From Symbiodinium natans (taxonomy: Eukaryota > Sar > Dinophyceae > Suessiales > Symbiodiniaceae), in the NCBI GenBank assembly GCA_905221605.1, contig CAJNDS010002427.1, forward strand, positions 1 through 64,000: DNA of 64,000 bases, read 5' to 3'. The notes beneath the pieces were generated by a model. It had not been told where the DNA came from, did not search any database, and saw only the letters and a list, made by a program, of their open reading frames with translations. The position numbers were made by a program, and so were the translations under genes. Positions 48,075 to 60,130 of the stretch are shown here, one piece after another (the stretch's first letter is position 1; each line of letters begins with the position of its first letter).

Positions 48075-50335
48075 TTACATGAAATCATCCTCAAGCTGCC
48101 GGCACTCCTCAATAGAGCCAGTCTTGCTAACGCCTGAGACAGGCAAGAATCAGACTCCACATGTCCGACACATGCCTGCCCGGCCTATATTGGATGTCTT
48201 CTCCAGGTTTTGGAGAGCGGCATAGCTTTTGAGCTCCTAGGTAACGAATACTTGGCCCGGGTTGAAAAGCCCACAGCTTATGCCAATGCAAAGCAGCGTA
48301 ATGAACGAGACGATTTGTTGAACTTGCCTTCTCTTCGAGATGACGCTTGGTTTCCTCCTTGTCAGCCTTCTTCCGCTCCTGCATCGTCCCAATAAGGGAT
48401 GTTCTGACTCTCCAAGGAGATGATCGGGGACGGTCTTTGAGCAGGTCTAGGAAGACTCGTGCGGAGCATTGCGGAACGGACTGCGGAATGTGAGGGCCCG
48501 CCGCTGCAGTCGGGAATCCTCGATGATCTTTCTTCTTCTTGCTCGCTCTTCGTTGTCTCGCTCCTCTTTCTCCTCCCAAACATTGAGATGTTCACGGCGT
48601 GTTAAGGTAGGGGCTGGACATGGAGCACAGCATGCCGTGTCAGATCTTGCATGTCCGCTGAAAAAGAAGGCTGATTGCCGTCATGACATCGGCTTTTCGG
48701 CCTTTGCGAGGTCAACAGGCTTCTCGACGCGCGTCTTCTCAAGCCTTTTGACTGTGTCCTTGTCCTTGTCGGGAATCGGCAATGCTTTGGAGACTCGGGA
48801 CTGCAGGTATATGCATGTATGTGTGTAGGTACGTGCGTACATGCTCGCCATGAGGTGCTCACTGTGCGGGCGCCTCGACTTCTTCCTTATTCCCAACATT
48901 GGAACCCCATAGTGCTGCCGCACTGTTAGGGAAAACAAGTAAGTGCAAAAACGATATGAAGACAATGTTGACAATGTACCTAGCTGTGGTCGACAGTTGT
49001 TCTGATGGTCTGTACGCCCTGTCCTTGGACACGTGCTTGATCAACGTTCGGAAGGACTCCTCCTTAAAGCCGACCTCTTGGAGTCACGCATGTATCAAGT
49101 CAAGTGATTCAGCGGCATTGAACACATGTAACCCAACCTGGCCGACTTCCATGTGGTCCTCCTTTTTCAAGTTAAGGAACGGGGTGTAGACGATGTCGCA
49201 CTGGGCGGCCTACAAGCAGGGTGGCCTTTGGAAACCGCCTTCTGGAATCTGAAAGTCCCCGAATCAAGACTGAATTCGTTTGGCATGTGCGCACGCTGAT
49301 TTTTTGACATGGAAACCAGGAGCAAGATGTCCCCTCAGCTCATACCCAACCTTGCAGCCTTCGATGGAATTCTCTTTTGTAAGCTGGGCCATCTCCATCA
49401 GGATTTCTTCCGGCACAGAAGCGATCGCATCCAGCAGCCTGTCGCTACATGCTTGCTAGAGTCTGCAAGAAGTGACCGGCACATTCGAAGCATCTCCACC
49501 AGGTCCGTTTACTTTGCTCACGGAACTGCTCTAGCCGAACAGCCGAACCGGTTTGCTGTGGCCTCTGCTTGGCCTCGGCCTGTCTTGCAGGAGATTGCGT
49601 TCATTGCTTGCGCATTCGAAGCGACTTTTGGCTTACATCCACAATAGGCAAAGAAATGATGACCAGGGCCTTGTTGGCGCCAGCAAGGTCAATACTGCCT
49701 GATGGAAGTCGAAGATACCTAGAGCGGCCAAAGACTTTCCCTTCATAGGAAGCTGAGTGGCACATGCAACTCCATTCAGCCGGCATGATGAGGTCGGCAC
49801 ACATGCGCTGAAGACAGCTTGTCAACATGAAACCAAATGTCCTTGCGAGCCGAAGATTCGGAACACCAGCGCCGGAAAACCATGGATGACTGGCATGTCA
49901 CGCAAACCCTTGAAATGCTATCGCCTGCCTCCGGGAAGCCATATTTCAACAGCTCCTCGTTTTCGTACTTGTCCTTTCCCATGTATACCACCTGCATTCT
50001 GGTCAGTGTATTGCACAAACTCGTTCTTTCCACTTTTACGCGAGTAGCTGTACATAGTAGAGTGACTGGTTCCCCTTTTTCCATGGTCGAAATGCACGAA
50101 ACATGAATAAAAATGAAATTATTGAGCAGGAACCCACAAGGCAGTTTGCCGTTTTGACCCTTGCAACATGGCCAAGTTCTAGCTGCAGCTTTGGGCTCAT
50201 GGGCGCTGCTGCGACCCAAGCAAATGGAAAGGCTGGATGTTCTGAATGACTAATGCCGCCACCTGGCAGGAAATGCTCCTGAAGACGTGCTGAGTCCGGC
50301 ACATATCGAGGGTCGGAACAGGTGAAGAAAAACAC
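48075..50335 (-). CDS. CCDC25: CCDC25 homologue (NFACT-R domain, coiled coil)
   Basis: Twelve small minus-strand exons rebuild nearly the whole protein: 50303-50335 ([11 protein letters not shown]), 49929-49991 ([20 protein letters not shown]), 49801-49841 ([14 protein letters not shown]), about 49698-49718 (YLRLPS), 49351-49438 ([20 protein letters not shown]), 49138-49200 ([20 protein letters not shown]), 49024-49074 ([17 protein letters not shown]), 48702-48758 ([18 protein letters not shown]), 48519-48572 ([18 protein letters not shown]), 48328-48378 ([17 protein letters not shown]), 48185-48236 ([17 protein letters not shown]), 48075-48133 (ending LEDDFM-stop). The order and motifs match the eukaryotic CCDC25 family: N-terminal NFACT-R fold, then a charged coiled coil with the typical acidic C-terminus. 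Animal CCDC25 binds extracellular DNA at the cell surface; the protist role is unknown. Donors are GT, GC and, on the best-fitting joins, GA (GACAGG, GATTCC). All phases agree except exon 4 to 5. The start codon must lie upstream of 50335. Confidence 0.9.
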
Positions 50336-50339
50336 CTGA

Positions 50340-52480
50340 ACAATCGCACTTTTTGCTCTGCGTTTGCTTCTAAAACTGTACGTCGCGAGTTGTCTTTTCT
50401 ACAGCATTGTGGGGTTTCCTTGGTTTGGGTTTTGTGGGTTTTGGTGCAACAGGCAGCCGAGCCCATCTTGACAAGTCAGCACTGCTCCACTGCGGCTAAG
50501 ATACCATGTGAGTCCAAAATCGGGAGCCCCGGTGGTTGCCGGAGCTTTGTCCGCTGCTTATAGCTCTGAGCCATACGGCGGAGCTAGGCATCTCGCATGG
50601 TTTGACCGCACCCACACCGCGATGATCCAATACCCCCGTCTCATGTGACATGAACTGAGCGTGGCCATGATCTTTGGGTCGAGCGGTAGTTCGCCGAGCT
50701 GAACAGCGCGCTCCTCGCTGAAACTGGAACTTGACAAACAATGGTTGAGCATTGCCATGGCGCAGTGAAGGGGCACGCACTAAAACGTTATTTGTTTCCC
50801 GACGGAGTTTGTCGTGCTCAGCGATTGCGCAAAGGCAGTTTAAATTTCAGCATATAAAAACTGCAAAGCTCTGCAGGCAAATAAATCTGCCTGTGGCATC
50901 TTACCCCACAAACTCCCATAGAAGGAATCCCAAAGCGATTTTCGAAGAACTGCAACGCAACATCAAGAAAGAACTTCCGAACTTCAGGGAAACGAAAAGT
51001 TGGAAGCCAATCTCTTTAGACGCGGCCCTTCGAAGCTCAAGTAAGCTTGTCAATGCCATTCCACGCAATGATGCCCCGAGTTTGTTAAGGATTCTCTGAC
51101 GCTGTGCGTGTCGTCGTGCGCTGGTACAGTGTCTTTTGCCCACCGTCGTGCGCCGGTATCTTTGAACCCGCATGTCCTCGAAGGATCGTCGTCTTGGTGG
51201 CGTTTCACTTTGACTCGAACGGGCGAATGCGAATTCCCCGAGCTGGAACGATTGGCACTACATGCATGAATTCTTCCAGAAGGCCTGTATGCAATCCAGA
51301 AAAACATTCGTTTGCCCGGCCAAAAAGAATCGCCGGCAAGGCCTTATCGGAGGAGATGTTTCCATGCGCGAGGTTGGGCATTGCACGAAAAAATTGCAGT
51401 CAATGCGCACTCCCTGCATTCACGAATTTTCACCACCGTGTGTAAAATCACCTCTTGTATTTGTGGTCTAACACGAAATTTCAAAAACGCAATGTTTCCG
51501 TTGATGTGATGTTTTCCGAATCCCCTGAGTTTGTGATGGGGCGGGCTTCGGGACGCCCAATTTAGACCCTAAACAGGCCGGATCTGGAATGGGGTCTGCC
51601 CCAGGAGCCCTGGGGGCGCTCCAAAGCCCTACTGGTAACATCCGTATAAACCCCTCGAAATTTGAAACCTTAACTATCCTGCTGAGAGAAAACATCCGAA
51701 CGAATCCGAAATACGGGGTATGTGCTTCGGGCTTAGAGATGTATATACATTAACATTGACATTTACATTCACATGTACATTTATATTTACATTTATATTT
51801 GTATAGGACATACATACTGCAACACCCAAACCGAACGACAAGCAAACACTCGTCGTCAGGGTCCTTGTTGCACGCAATGGCCTAAGCGATCTCATGAGCT
51901 CACATGCTGCCACTTCTTGAATGCCATGAACTGCACCATGGCAGCGGCGACTTGTTTGTGCAGGTTTCCCGGCCCAGTTCGAATGCCGTTGTTTCATCTG
52001 CGCGCGGTTAGTTGGCGCCATGTCTGAGCAGCGGCAGCGCGCGCCTGTTCCACACAAAATGAAATCTCAACAACCTCGACAGGACTGCAGAAGCCTCTTG
52101 GAAACTGACGCCCGAGGCAAATCAGGCAAGTAACGATGCGCTGTAACTTTGGGTGTTTCTGATGAAATTGGCGGCAGTACCATGCAGTGCGTGATCTCTT
52201 TTTTACCCAACCAAGGTCAACAAACTCACTTCATGTTGCTTACTTGAACCGCGACACCACAGGATCAACATGTCACGGCTGACAATGCGTTTTTGTCCGT
52301 TTCCACGGTGGAAGCCGACATCCCAATTGCCATTCACAGTACTTAAACACAGCAAAACGTGTGGCCGGCTCGTGGGCCAAGCCTGCCAAGCATCTCGGCG
52401 TTTCGAGCTGATGGTCGCGGCATCTACCGCGCGTTGTTGCTCACTGGGCCTATACTCTGCCTTGCTGTGGCAGCACCGCC
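50340..52480. other. No gene recognised with confidence
   Basis: A minus-strand peptide at 50620-50760 (SEERAVQLGELPLDPKIMAT) and a plus-strand peptide at 50925-51065 (NPKAIFEELQRNIKKELPNF) look protein-like but are isolated. A short degenerate repeat (ACATTNACATT) lies at 51740-51800. Confidence 0.35.
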
Positions 52481-52499
52481 AGGATCTCTCTCAACACCG

Positions 52500-53060
52500 G
52501 CTCAATGCCGGAAAGCGGCCGCCAAATATTGAAATAGTATTGAAATGCAAACACATGCAAAGGGTTTCGAACCCTGCTTCTGAGCGCAGCGCAAAACCAA
52601 AGGCCGACCAAAGATGCTGTGACAATTTGGCAGCGGCTTGACAATGGACAAAGCCAGGGAAGCACCGCGCTGCCAAGAAGTCTGCAAGCTGGTCGTCGGA
52701 TGTCGTCGGGTTGGCCTGCGTTGGATTCGGAAGCCGTGAAGGCGGAGGGACTTTGTTGCACGCTCGGCCTTTCGCACGCTGCATGACGATGCCCCTTTTG
52801 GATGATAGGCCCAGCCCCTAGCTGTGCCCGACATTCGGGGACGTCACACAGCTCATCGCGCCGCAGTAGCAAAAAACGAGGCAGGCCAGGCAGGCGGCGT
52901 ACTTGTCCGTGAGGGCAGGGCGACACTATGCGCAACTGGTAGTTGCAGCGCGGCGCCGCACACAGCATCAAGAGCAACCGCGGAGAGCGGGCAGCTAACG
53001 GGTCGTGTTGTGCCAGTACGGCGGCAACGACTCCATGGACCGAAGCTGGCATGGAAAAAA
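52500..53060 (-). pseudogene. LINE reverse-transcriptase remnant (post-RT region)
   Basis: Minus-strand frames contain LLLMLCAAPRCNYQLRIVSP, the conserved 'WLLLxxCAxPRxNYxLR' segment found after the RT core in dinoflagellate LINEs, then, after frameshifts, GLGLSSKRG and further diverged text. Stops and frame changes make it non-functional. Confidence 0.5.
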
Positions 53061-53324
53061 GAATGAACGTGCTGTCCGAGTGATTCCGAGCGCCGCCCTC
53101 CCCTTGCAGCAGTTCGTGGCCCCATCCTCCTAGTTGTACTAGATGTAGCGGCTTGCTTGGAAGGGAACGGCAGCAAACCGATAAAGGGGGCATGCTAAGT
53201 CCTGGCATGTCCTGGCGGACGTGTGGGGCAGCCTCCCACTGACATGCAGCCGCTTGCCAGCACCAACTTCACGCTCTGCCTGTAGGCGGCGGTGGGCAGG
53301 GGGGGGGGGCAGGAGAAAAAAAAA

Positions 53325-53575
53325 CAAACCTTTGTCCGCCTTCTTGCGCGCCTTCGCGCTCAGGCCCTCCCTGCCTCCTCCTTCCGCGGGGCTGGCATTT
53401 CCGCCTATGCCTCGCGCTGTCGGCCTTGCTGTCATTCGCGGCCGCGCGCGCCTTTGCAGCTAGCCTCCTCGCCTTGCCTCTCTCCGGCACGGCCAATGTT
53501 GATGGCGAGGCCCCGTTGCTCAGCGACATCCTCGCTGACTCCTCCCAATCCCCGCCCCTCGCAAGTATGCCCTAG
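53325..53575 (+). pseudogene. LINE C-terminal remnant, opposite orientation
   Basis: Plus-strand frames read LLARLRAQALPASSFRGAGI then, after a frame change, LSFAAARAFAASLLALPLSG and LLSDILADS. These parallel the C-terminal end of the LINE at 54.5-55.0 kb (LISFAATRAFCASLLALPLA). It is therefore a related element in the reverse orientation, cut off at both ends. Confidence 0.6.
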
Positions 53576-53599
53576 GCCACTGGGTGTGCACTGGGACCG

Positions 53600-54440
53600 C
53601 TTCGCCTGGGACGTTGGAAAAAGGCGCGGAAAAACAAATACCCCACCGCCTACGTGCAACCGAGCGAAACCGACCACTGGCGCAGACGGTGGAAACGCAT
53701 GCCTTGGTGGTGGCGTGCACTGGGACCGTGCGTGGAGCGTGGAAGAATTCGCTTCGAAACAACAAAATATAGAGCACGCGTGATGATTATCGTTCGGTTC
53801 GCGACATCAACTTTGATGTGCTCGCCCAAACCCAAACTCATGCACGCAAGTTCGGAAAACGTCTTCCGCGCAAGCAGCGACCGAAGGCGACGCTCGCACA
53901 ACAGTACTCTTCGCAGAGGTTTTCGATATATCCCGTGCGGAAACCGCGTATGCACGCACCATCACGCATCGCAGCCGCTCGCGACGCCGGCCGCGCAGCT
54001 CAGGAAAGAGGCTGCTTCGGTGTAGAGTTCTTTGACTTTGACGAGCCGCGCACATCTGACGCTGTTTGCGTCGGGTTGTCCTGCATGGCGGCTGCACGGA
54101 CGTGTCCGCGCCAGGTCGTGCGGAGCCGGATCGGGTGACTGTGCTGACGCTCACGGCATTCGATCGTGAGCTGGGTGCCGCATGGGCAAGCCATGGACGA
54201 CCACCTCAATCCCTGACAGGCACATCGATGTTCATGTCAGCAATTCGAATGTTTTAGGTCACGCGAGGAACTGCATGCTCTAGCGGAGTAGCGCGCGGTG
54301 GCTGGCTGGATGGCAGGGTTGGCAGCAAAACGCGGTCGCGAAAGTAGATCCTGGTTTTTTTTTTTTTTTGAACGCACCTTTTTCCCAAGTCCATAGCGGT
54401 CGAACTCAGCCTACTACGGGTGGCACAGGGCGCAGTGAGC
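53600..54440. other. No gene recognised
   Basis: GC-rich; short frames on both strands. A sub-repeat, GTGCACTGGGACCG, occurs at about 53587 and 53716. A 14-bp T-run lies near 54356. Confidence 0.5.
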
Positions 54441-54465
54441 ACACCAGGTAGCGGTGGGCAGGGAG

Positions 54466-56334
54466 CTAGGTGCTGCGGGCGGCGGCCCTGTCACGGCATG
54501 CGGCTGGCAAGGGGAGGAGGGGCCGAGCAGTCTGCCAAGACATCGCTGAGGAGTGGGATGTCTCCATCGACATTGCAGTGTTCGCAAGAGGGAGTGCGAG
54601 GAGGCTGGCACAAAAGGCGCGCGTGGCTGCAAACGAGATGAGGGCAGACCACCGGAGCGCGTATGCGGAGGTGGCTGCGCTCCCGGCGGTTGCAGGCGCG
54701 GCCCGCGCCCTGCAGCGGGCGAGCTGGCGGACGAACCCCGCAGCCTCAGCACTCCAGCGGCCTCCGACCTCGAGAGCGAGCACGGTCAGGCGGGAGCGGG
54801 CCGATCGGCAGAGCTCCGGGTACGTCCGCTCCTTGGCCTGGCGAGCCAAGCGCAACGCGGCGCCAGTGGTGCAGCCGCGCGCGCGACGGGGGGCACCGGC
54901 AGCCGTCAGTGGAGAGACCAGAGTGGTGTCAACAGCCAGCTGAACACCCCCCCAGAGCGGGAGTCCGTTGGCGATGACCTCAATGCGACGCTCAATTTTG
55001 GCGCTCAGCGACAACATTGAGGTCACGCACACGAACATTGGTTGCGACTGTGGCCCCAGCTTCACGACAAACACGAGCTGCTGCACGCTCGAGCGGGCCC
55101 GCACGGGCACGGAGGACGCCAGAGCGGGGGCACCCCGCAATGTGGTCACCCAGGGCATCATGAGCAACCCGACAGCGGCCCTGCGCGCCTGTGAGTGGGA
55201 GTGGCAGCCTCAGGCGACGGAGAATAAACACCCGGAAGAGGGGGGAGTCGAGCGTCAACTCCGGGGATGTGGGGCGCGCTGTGAGTACCCTGGCAGCAAA
55301 TGGGCCGGCCTGTGACTCCAGCAAGGCGATGGAGGACGGGTCGAGCTCACGCAGGAGTGCGCGGTGGCAGAAGTCATCCACGGCCCGGGCCGCCAGGCGC
55401 TGCCATCCACGAGTAAGGTCGAGCTGAGGTTCGTCCTCTGCGGAGGCGGGAGGGTCAGCATCCAGGAGCTGGGGCCAGGCCGGTGGCTCTGTGTGCCCTG
55501 GCGAAGGCATAGTGCTCAAGGCGGTGGTACAGCTCGATCGCTCTGGCCGGCGATGCGAGGATATGCGAGGATGTATGCATCGTCAAGGTACGCGAGGGCG
55601 TGCTCCCCGGGTCGGAGATTAGCCTGCAGGTCTCTGAGCGCGGGGCCGAAGCCTAGGGAGAACATGGCTGGCATCAGAGGGTCGCCTTGTTCCCCACCTT
55701 CGGCCTGGGCAATTCGGTGGGACTGGGGGCCAGCTGTCCAAACATAGGCAGACTCGCGCGCGTACCAGAGCCGAGCGAAGGGGAAGAGAGGGGACAGACT
55801 CGGGGTGTCTCTGAGCGCCTCAAGCATGGACTGGCGACTGACCGTATCATATGCAGCACTCACATCGACTGACACCACAGTGAGTTGAGGATCGGCCTCA
55901 GTGCGGGCCTGGAGAGAGTGGATGAGCGCCTCAGCTCCTGCCCGGGTGGATAGCGCATATTGGTGGGGGCTGCACGCGAGAGCAATCGGCTCGGAGAACT
56001 GTTGGGCAAGCGTGCGAGCAACCAGCCGCCGCAAGAGGTCGCCGACGACGAGTCCGCGGGTGCCCCCAGAGGGCTTGCGGATGGCAACCAAGCGGCCGAG
56101 CGCGACAGCCGCTGCAGCGGGCTCGGGGAGATGCGCGCTAGCGAGCAACGAGCAAACATCAGCAAAACAGGCCGAGCACTCAGCGTCATCAAGGAGAACA
56201 CGCAACATTTCAGCAGTGTAACCACTGGGGCCTGGTGCAGCTGCCTTGCGCGCACGCCGAAGGTTGGCCAACAGGGCCGAACGATCCAGCACTGCAGGGG
56301 ACTCCGGCTGGAACTGCAGTAGATCCGGCGGCAA
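54466..56334 (-). mobile_element. LINE-type retroelement, RT core and C-terminal region, degenerate
   Basis: A 272-codon frame (56334-55516) holds an RT core. Near residue 35 is GPSGYTAEML, and near 88 KPSGGTRGLVVGDLLRRLVA. Motif A is VVSVDVSAAYD (Asp at about 157 and 163), motif B EGGEQGDPLMPAMF (about 212-225), and motif C AYLDDAYI with both Asp present (about 249-252). Directly after it the frame breaks, and the text jumps to the C-terminal region: 55519-54992 (LRRLRLPLP, CPRSGVLRARAGPLERAAAR) and 54980-54466 (ANGLPLWGGVQLAVDTTLVS, LTVLALEVGGRWSAEAAGFV). The thumb and connector segment normally between them is missing, so it is an internally deleted copy. The apparent start is not an ATG; the 5' end and any endonuclease are absent. 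Confidence 0.8.
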
Positions 56335-56399
56335 GGGCTGGTAAGGTTAGGGGGCACCGGAAGGCCTCCGGTCAACTCATGCCAGTTGGGGCACGCTTC

Positions 56400-57583
56400 C
56401 AGCCTCCTGTACGCAGTAGCACCCGAGCAGCCTCAGCTTGGGCCAAGCATCGCGCGCCCCACCATCCTCAGCCAAACATCGCACACAGTGCGCGGCCAAG
56501 TCCGGCAGTCTGGCGCGCAAAACGGGCAGTGAGTCTGCCCATGCGGCCCAGTACGCCGCTGGAGCCGACCGAGCGGCCGACTGGAGACCGAGCCCTCCAG
56601 TCGAGCCGTCCCAGCACGGCTATTGCGCGGGCGTGCTCTGCGTCGTCTGGCGCGGTCCCCCCCAGCAGGTCCATCAACGTCCCCCACACGGCCTCGTCAT
56701 GCGCTTCGGCGTACGGGGTCAGACGTGTGGCCGGACGGTGCGGAGAGCATGGTTGTTTTTTTAGCATGGTTGGCCCGCGGGGAAAGGGAGGCGCACATGG
56801 CAAGCAGCAGCCAAGCGCACTGCGTGTCGGGAAGGAGGGGCAGGTGCTGCAGCAGCTCCAGGCGGACACAAAGTCGGAGTGGCCCACGGGCGAACAAAGG
56901 ACGATCATGCCGCGCTCGTGCGGTGGCCTGTCGCCACGCTTGACTCTTTCCGCCACCCGCAGCGCCGCCCCATCGTTTTCAGCCGCTCAACGCTGCGGTA
57001 GATTCGTGTGCGTCAGCGGGGACACGAGGGTGGCATCGCAGCACAAAGCGAGACCCAGCGGGCAAGCGCCGTGGACGATGAGATCCAATTGGCGCCGATT
57101 GCCGTCGTTTGGACCAGTGACCAGCCACTGCTGCGGCACCACGTGCCCTTCAGGCCCAACAGCCTCCCGCGCTACCCGCACCCACGCCCTCTCCACCACC
57201 TTGGCCCGCCGCGCTAACAGCCCCGTGCGGGGGCATGCCAAGGAGTGGTTGCCATACGCATCATACGCGTCCACGTTGCCGCATCCGGGCGAGCCGCAAC
57301 GGCGAGCGGTGATGGGCAGGGGAAGGCGCAATCGCCTGCGCAGGCCCACTTGTATAACGGGCGGCGGCAACGTCGTGGCCGGCTCGCCGGGTATGGCCGT
57401 CAGCCACGCGCCAGCGTGCGGGCACGACTGAGAGCGGAGCAGGGCTTGGCGGTCCAGCGTCAACGACAGCAGCGCGGTCGCGGTAGTAAGAATTGCGAGT
57501 GCGTGATGCATGAAGCGTGTGGCCATTCGCCTAGTCCTGTTTCCGCCGCCGTGTCTGGCCGCAGGCCGGTCCAGCTGGGGCAC
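56400..57583 (-). mobile_element. LINE fragments: C-terminal part followed by connector part of another copy
   Basis: 57583-56987 encodes the late region (AGAWLTAIPGEPATTLPPPV, LRRRLRLPLP, ACPRTGLLARRAKVVERAWV, LALCCDATLVSPLT). Below it, 56900-56400 encodes an earlier region of such proteins (LPDTQCAWLLLAMCA, PYAEAHDEAVWGTLMDLLGG, APAAYWAAWADSLPVL, AEAARVLLRTGGW) with frame changes. Because the order is reversed relative to an intact element, at least two copies are joined here. It lies head to tail with the RT core at 56334. Confidence 0.7.
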
Positions 57584-57715
57584 GCATCCCAGCCCTCGGT
57601 CAACAGCATCGCGCGGGCGCTGGCACTTTGCACTTTGCCCGGGCGGGTCACGAAGACTACGGTCCTTTCATGACAACGGACAACGGTGGGTGTTACGAGC
57701 TAGCTAATGTGTGAG

Positions 57716-57834
57716 GCTGTGTGAAACTGTATAAAATCATGTCTTGTTGACGGCCATTTTGGCAGATGAGCTACATCAGACCACGAACTACATCCAGGGA
57801 ACTGCGACATTACAAACTTGTTCAATTCATCATC
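57716..57834 (-). pseudogene. Fragment of a second LINE family (RWDDxL motif)
   Basis: SPTKRWDDELNKFVMSQFPG, then SSWSDVAHLPKW, fits the pattern RRWDDxLxxF...W...A...W seen at the C-terminus of another dinoflagellate LINE family. It is isolated, with no RT core nearby. Confidence 0.45.
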
Positions 57835-57999
57835 CCATCGCTTGGTGGGCGACCTATTGGAATGCACATCCTGTGGGGAACTTGCAAGCAAACAGGTGCA
57901 TGAAAATGATGAAGGCATGCGATGAGCTGGTCGCCAAATGGCACGGTACACGCAGCGCGAAGTTTTTACACGCTTCAATGGCGCTACCAATACTTGGAA

Positions 58000-58700
58000 G
58001 GCGTAGTTTTTTCCTCGCAGGTGTCTGTACACTGCGCTTCACCGATCGAAGCCGCGCGGCCGAACTGGGGCTCGGTTTGTTGGAACACGGTCGTGGCGTT
58101 TCAACAGCTGCTTGCGCGCCCTGACCAATTCCGACAGAGCACCCGAACAAGCGAGCAGCGACTGGGTTCATGCCCAAGCAGCACTGCGTCGACAAAGGCA
58201 AAGGGGCTGCATTAGAAATATCAGGAACGCCGCGAGCTCCGCGACCGCCCGTGCCACTCCAGGTTGCGGTGCTATGCGGTGCTTGTGGCGCCTGCGGCCC
58301 TTCTGAGTCGCACTCCTGCTCGGCATGCAACAGACGCGTGATTCGGACACCAAGGCTTCAAACTACGTTCTCAATAGCAACGGCCAGACACGTGTTTGGC
58401 GTTTAGATGTTCCCAAAATATTTAAACTAACCATTTCACGGAAAACCCTTTTCATTCACTAGGCGTTTAGGAACGCCGGCACGACTTCTCGGAAAGCGTT
58501 CCCCGAGTGATCGATGCACCCACAAATATTCGGTACGACTTTCACAAAGCCTGTCACGACCAATCAAGTCCCGATGGTGGTCCAACCATGTTTCATCGCC
58601 GCCACTCTGAATCTATTTTACGAAGATGATGTTGACGTACTATACGTACTGTACGATGCCCGGCACCAAAACATGCAAGCGGTCTCACTACAGCTTCGAA
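58000..58700. other. No gene recognised
   Basis: Short frames on both strands between LINE fragments; probably old element sequence, but nothing identifiable. Confidence 0.4.
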
Positions 58701-58704
58701 GAAG

Positions 58705-59109
58705 TTAAATCACCCGAAAGGGCAACGAGGCGTGCGTGTCAGACAAAGTCCACGCGCGCCCAGCAACGCGCGAGGAGCCGGATGAACTGGGCAGCCTCGG
58801 GGTTCCATCGGCCGTGCGATGCGGAGGGCATGCAGCCCCATGGGCGTTGCGCGCATGGGTGCGGGGGTGGCCAAGGCTGTCGAGTGGAGACACCATGGGT
58901 TGTGTCGACGAACACCGCCCCACAGCGGCAAGCCATTGGCGACGACGTCGTCGTGGCGGCAGCGTGGCGGGCAACGACGACGTCGAGTCGCGGACAAGGA
59001 TGTTGGTGGCAACAGTTGCACCACACGTCGCCCAAAAAACACGCGCAGCTGCATGATGGAGATGAAATTCAACATGCGAGGCTGACATCCCAACCGTTTG
59101 CGCGTGCAA
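58705..59109 (-). pseudogene. LINE C-terminal remnant
   Basis: Across three frames: CGATVATNILVRDSTSSLPA, VVANGLPLWGGV and RWNPEAAQFIRLLARCWARV. These parallel the element at 54.5-55.0 kb (ATVATNVRVRD, VIANGLPLWGGV, GGRWSAEAAGFVRQLARCRA) in the same order, but with frameshifts and stops. Confidence 0.65.
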
Positions 59110-59840
59110 CCATCAGTTCCCGAGAAGGGTGCATCTCGAAGGCGCGCGCATCACACGCGGAATCGGCAGCACGCTGCCAACCACGTACGAGCGCGTGTGG
59201 TTTTATAGCCCAATCAGACCGCCCAACCCCAGGTCACAGAGGACACAGAAGACATGCCAAGAAGATAGCCGAAAAAACCAAATCCCGAGGGCACACAAGG
59301 CCCACAACATGAGAACAGCAGCTTGACACTAGATTGAAACGCTGATCAAAACCCATGCTTCGTGGAGTCTGCCAGCAAGGCACAGCGATAAAACAGTACC
59401 GCTGCCACGAATCCACCTGTGAACGTTTCTTTGAGGCTCTCTACGCGACGTGTGGCTAGCGTGAACGCCTGAAAAATGCATGCACGTTTCGTCTTCCCGC
59501 AGGGCACAGCGCTAATTCAAACGTAAACTCAAGAAATTGACTTTGGATGGGGGGTCTGTATTGTTGTCGGAACACTACCCGAACGATACCGCGAACGATA
59601 CCTCCGACCTCTTCTGGTAAGGCGAAGGCCAACATGCATTCGAACTTATGTGTGCGACATGGGTGTAGGTCTAAATAGGGTACGTCGCGGTGCGCCCCCA
59701 CCTTTATTACATACGTTTGACCCTCCTGGTCGTGTCATAATGTCATAAAACCTACGCAAAATTTAAAAACGCCGCCCGTCGCGTGTTACATACCCTGGAC
59801 GTCTGACTAGTGGCAAATTTAGGTTGGACGGCTTCTTTAG
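59110..59840. other. No gene recognised
   Basis: No repeats or conserved peptides seen. Confidence 0.5.
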
Positions 59841-59849
59841 GGATTTTTT

Positions 59850-60130
59850 TTCCGGACGTTTTTCCTGCCAACTTCGTGTCTGGTCGGCTCCTACTGCTAC
59901 TGGGCGTAGGGATGCGTAGGGGCAAGCGGCTCGCAAGGAGGCGATCGAGGGAATCGGCGGGGTTCGGCACGCCCCCACCCGGACAAGGTCGGAGCAAGTC
60001 GCCATGGAAGCGTCCGCCAACCTCGCTGCCGAGCACGACGACTCTCTGTGGCCCTTTGCTAGGGACGTTAAGGGCTAAACCAATCTTGTGGTGGACAAAT
60101 CTGGCTACTGCAACGAGCGAGGAATCGGCG
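59850..60130 (-). pseudogene. LINE C-terminal remnant
   Basis: KGPQRVVVLGSEVGGRFHG followed, one frame over, by DLVRVGACRTPP parallels the 'LVVLGxEVGGRWxxxxxxxVRxLxRxRA' region of dinoflagellate LINEs. Short and frameshifted. Confidence 0.5.

Noticed and set aside
52450-53208. 252-codon minus-strand frame as a host gene
   Set aside because: Its recognisable part is LINE connector sequence, and the rest changes frame.
57745-57765. Possible relict dinoflagellate spliced-leader (CCATTTTGGC)
   Set aside because: Only 10 nt match and the following CTCAAG is absent; within chance.
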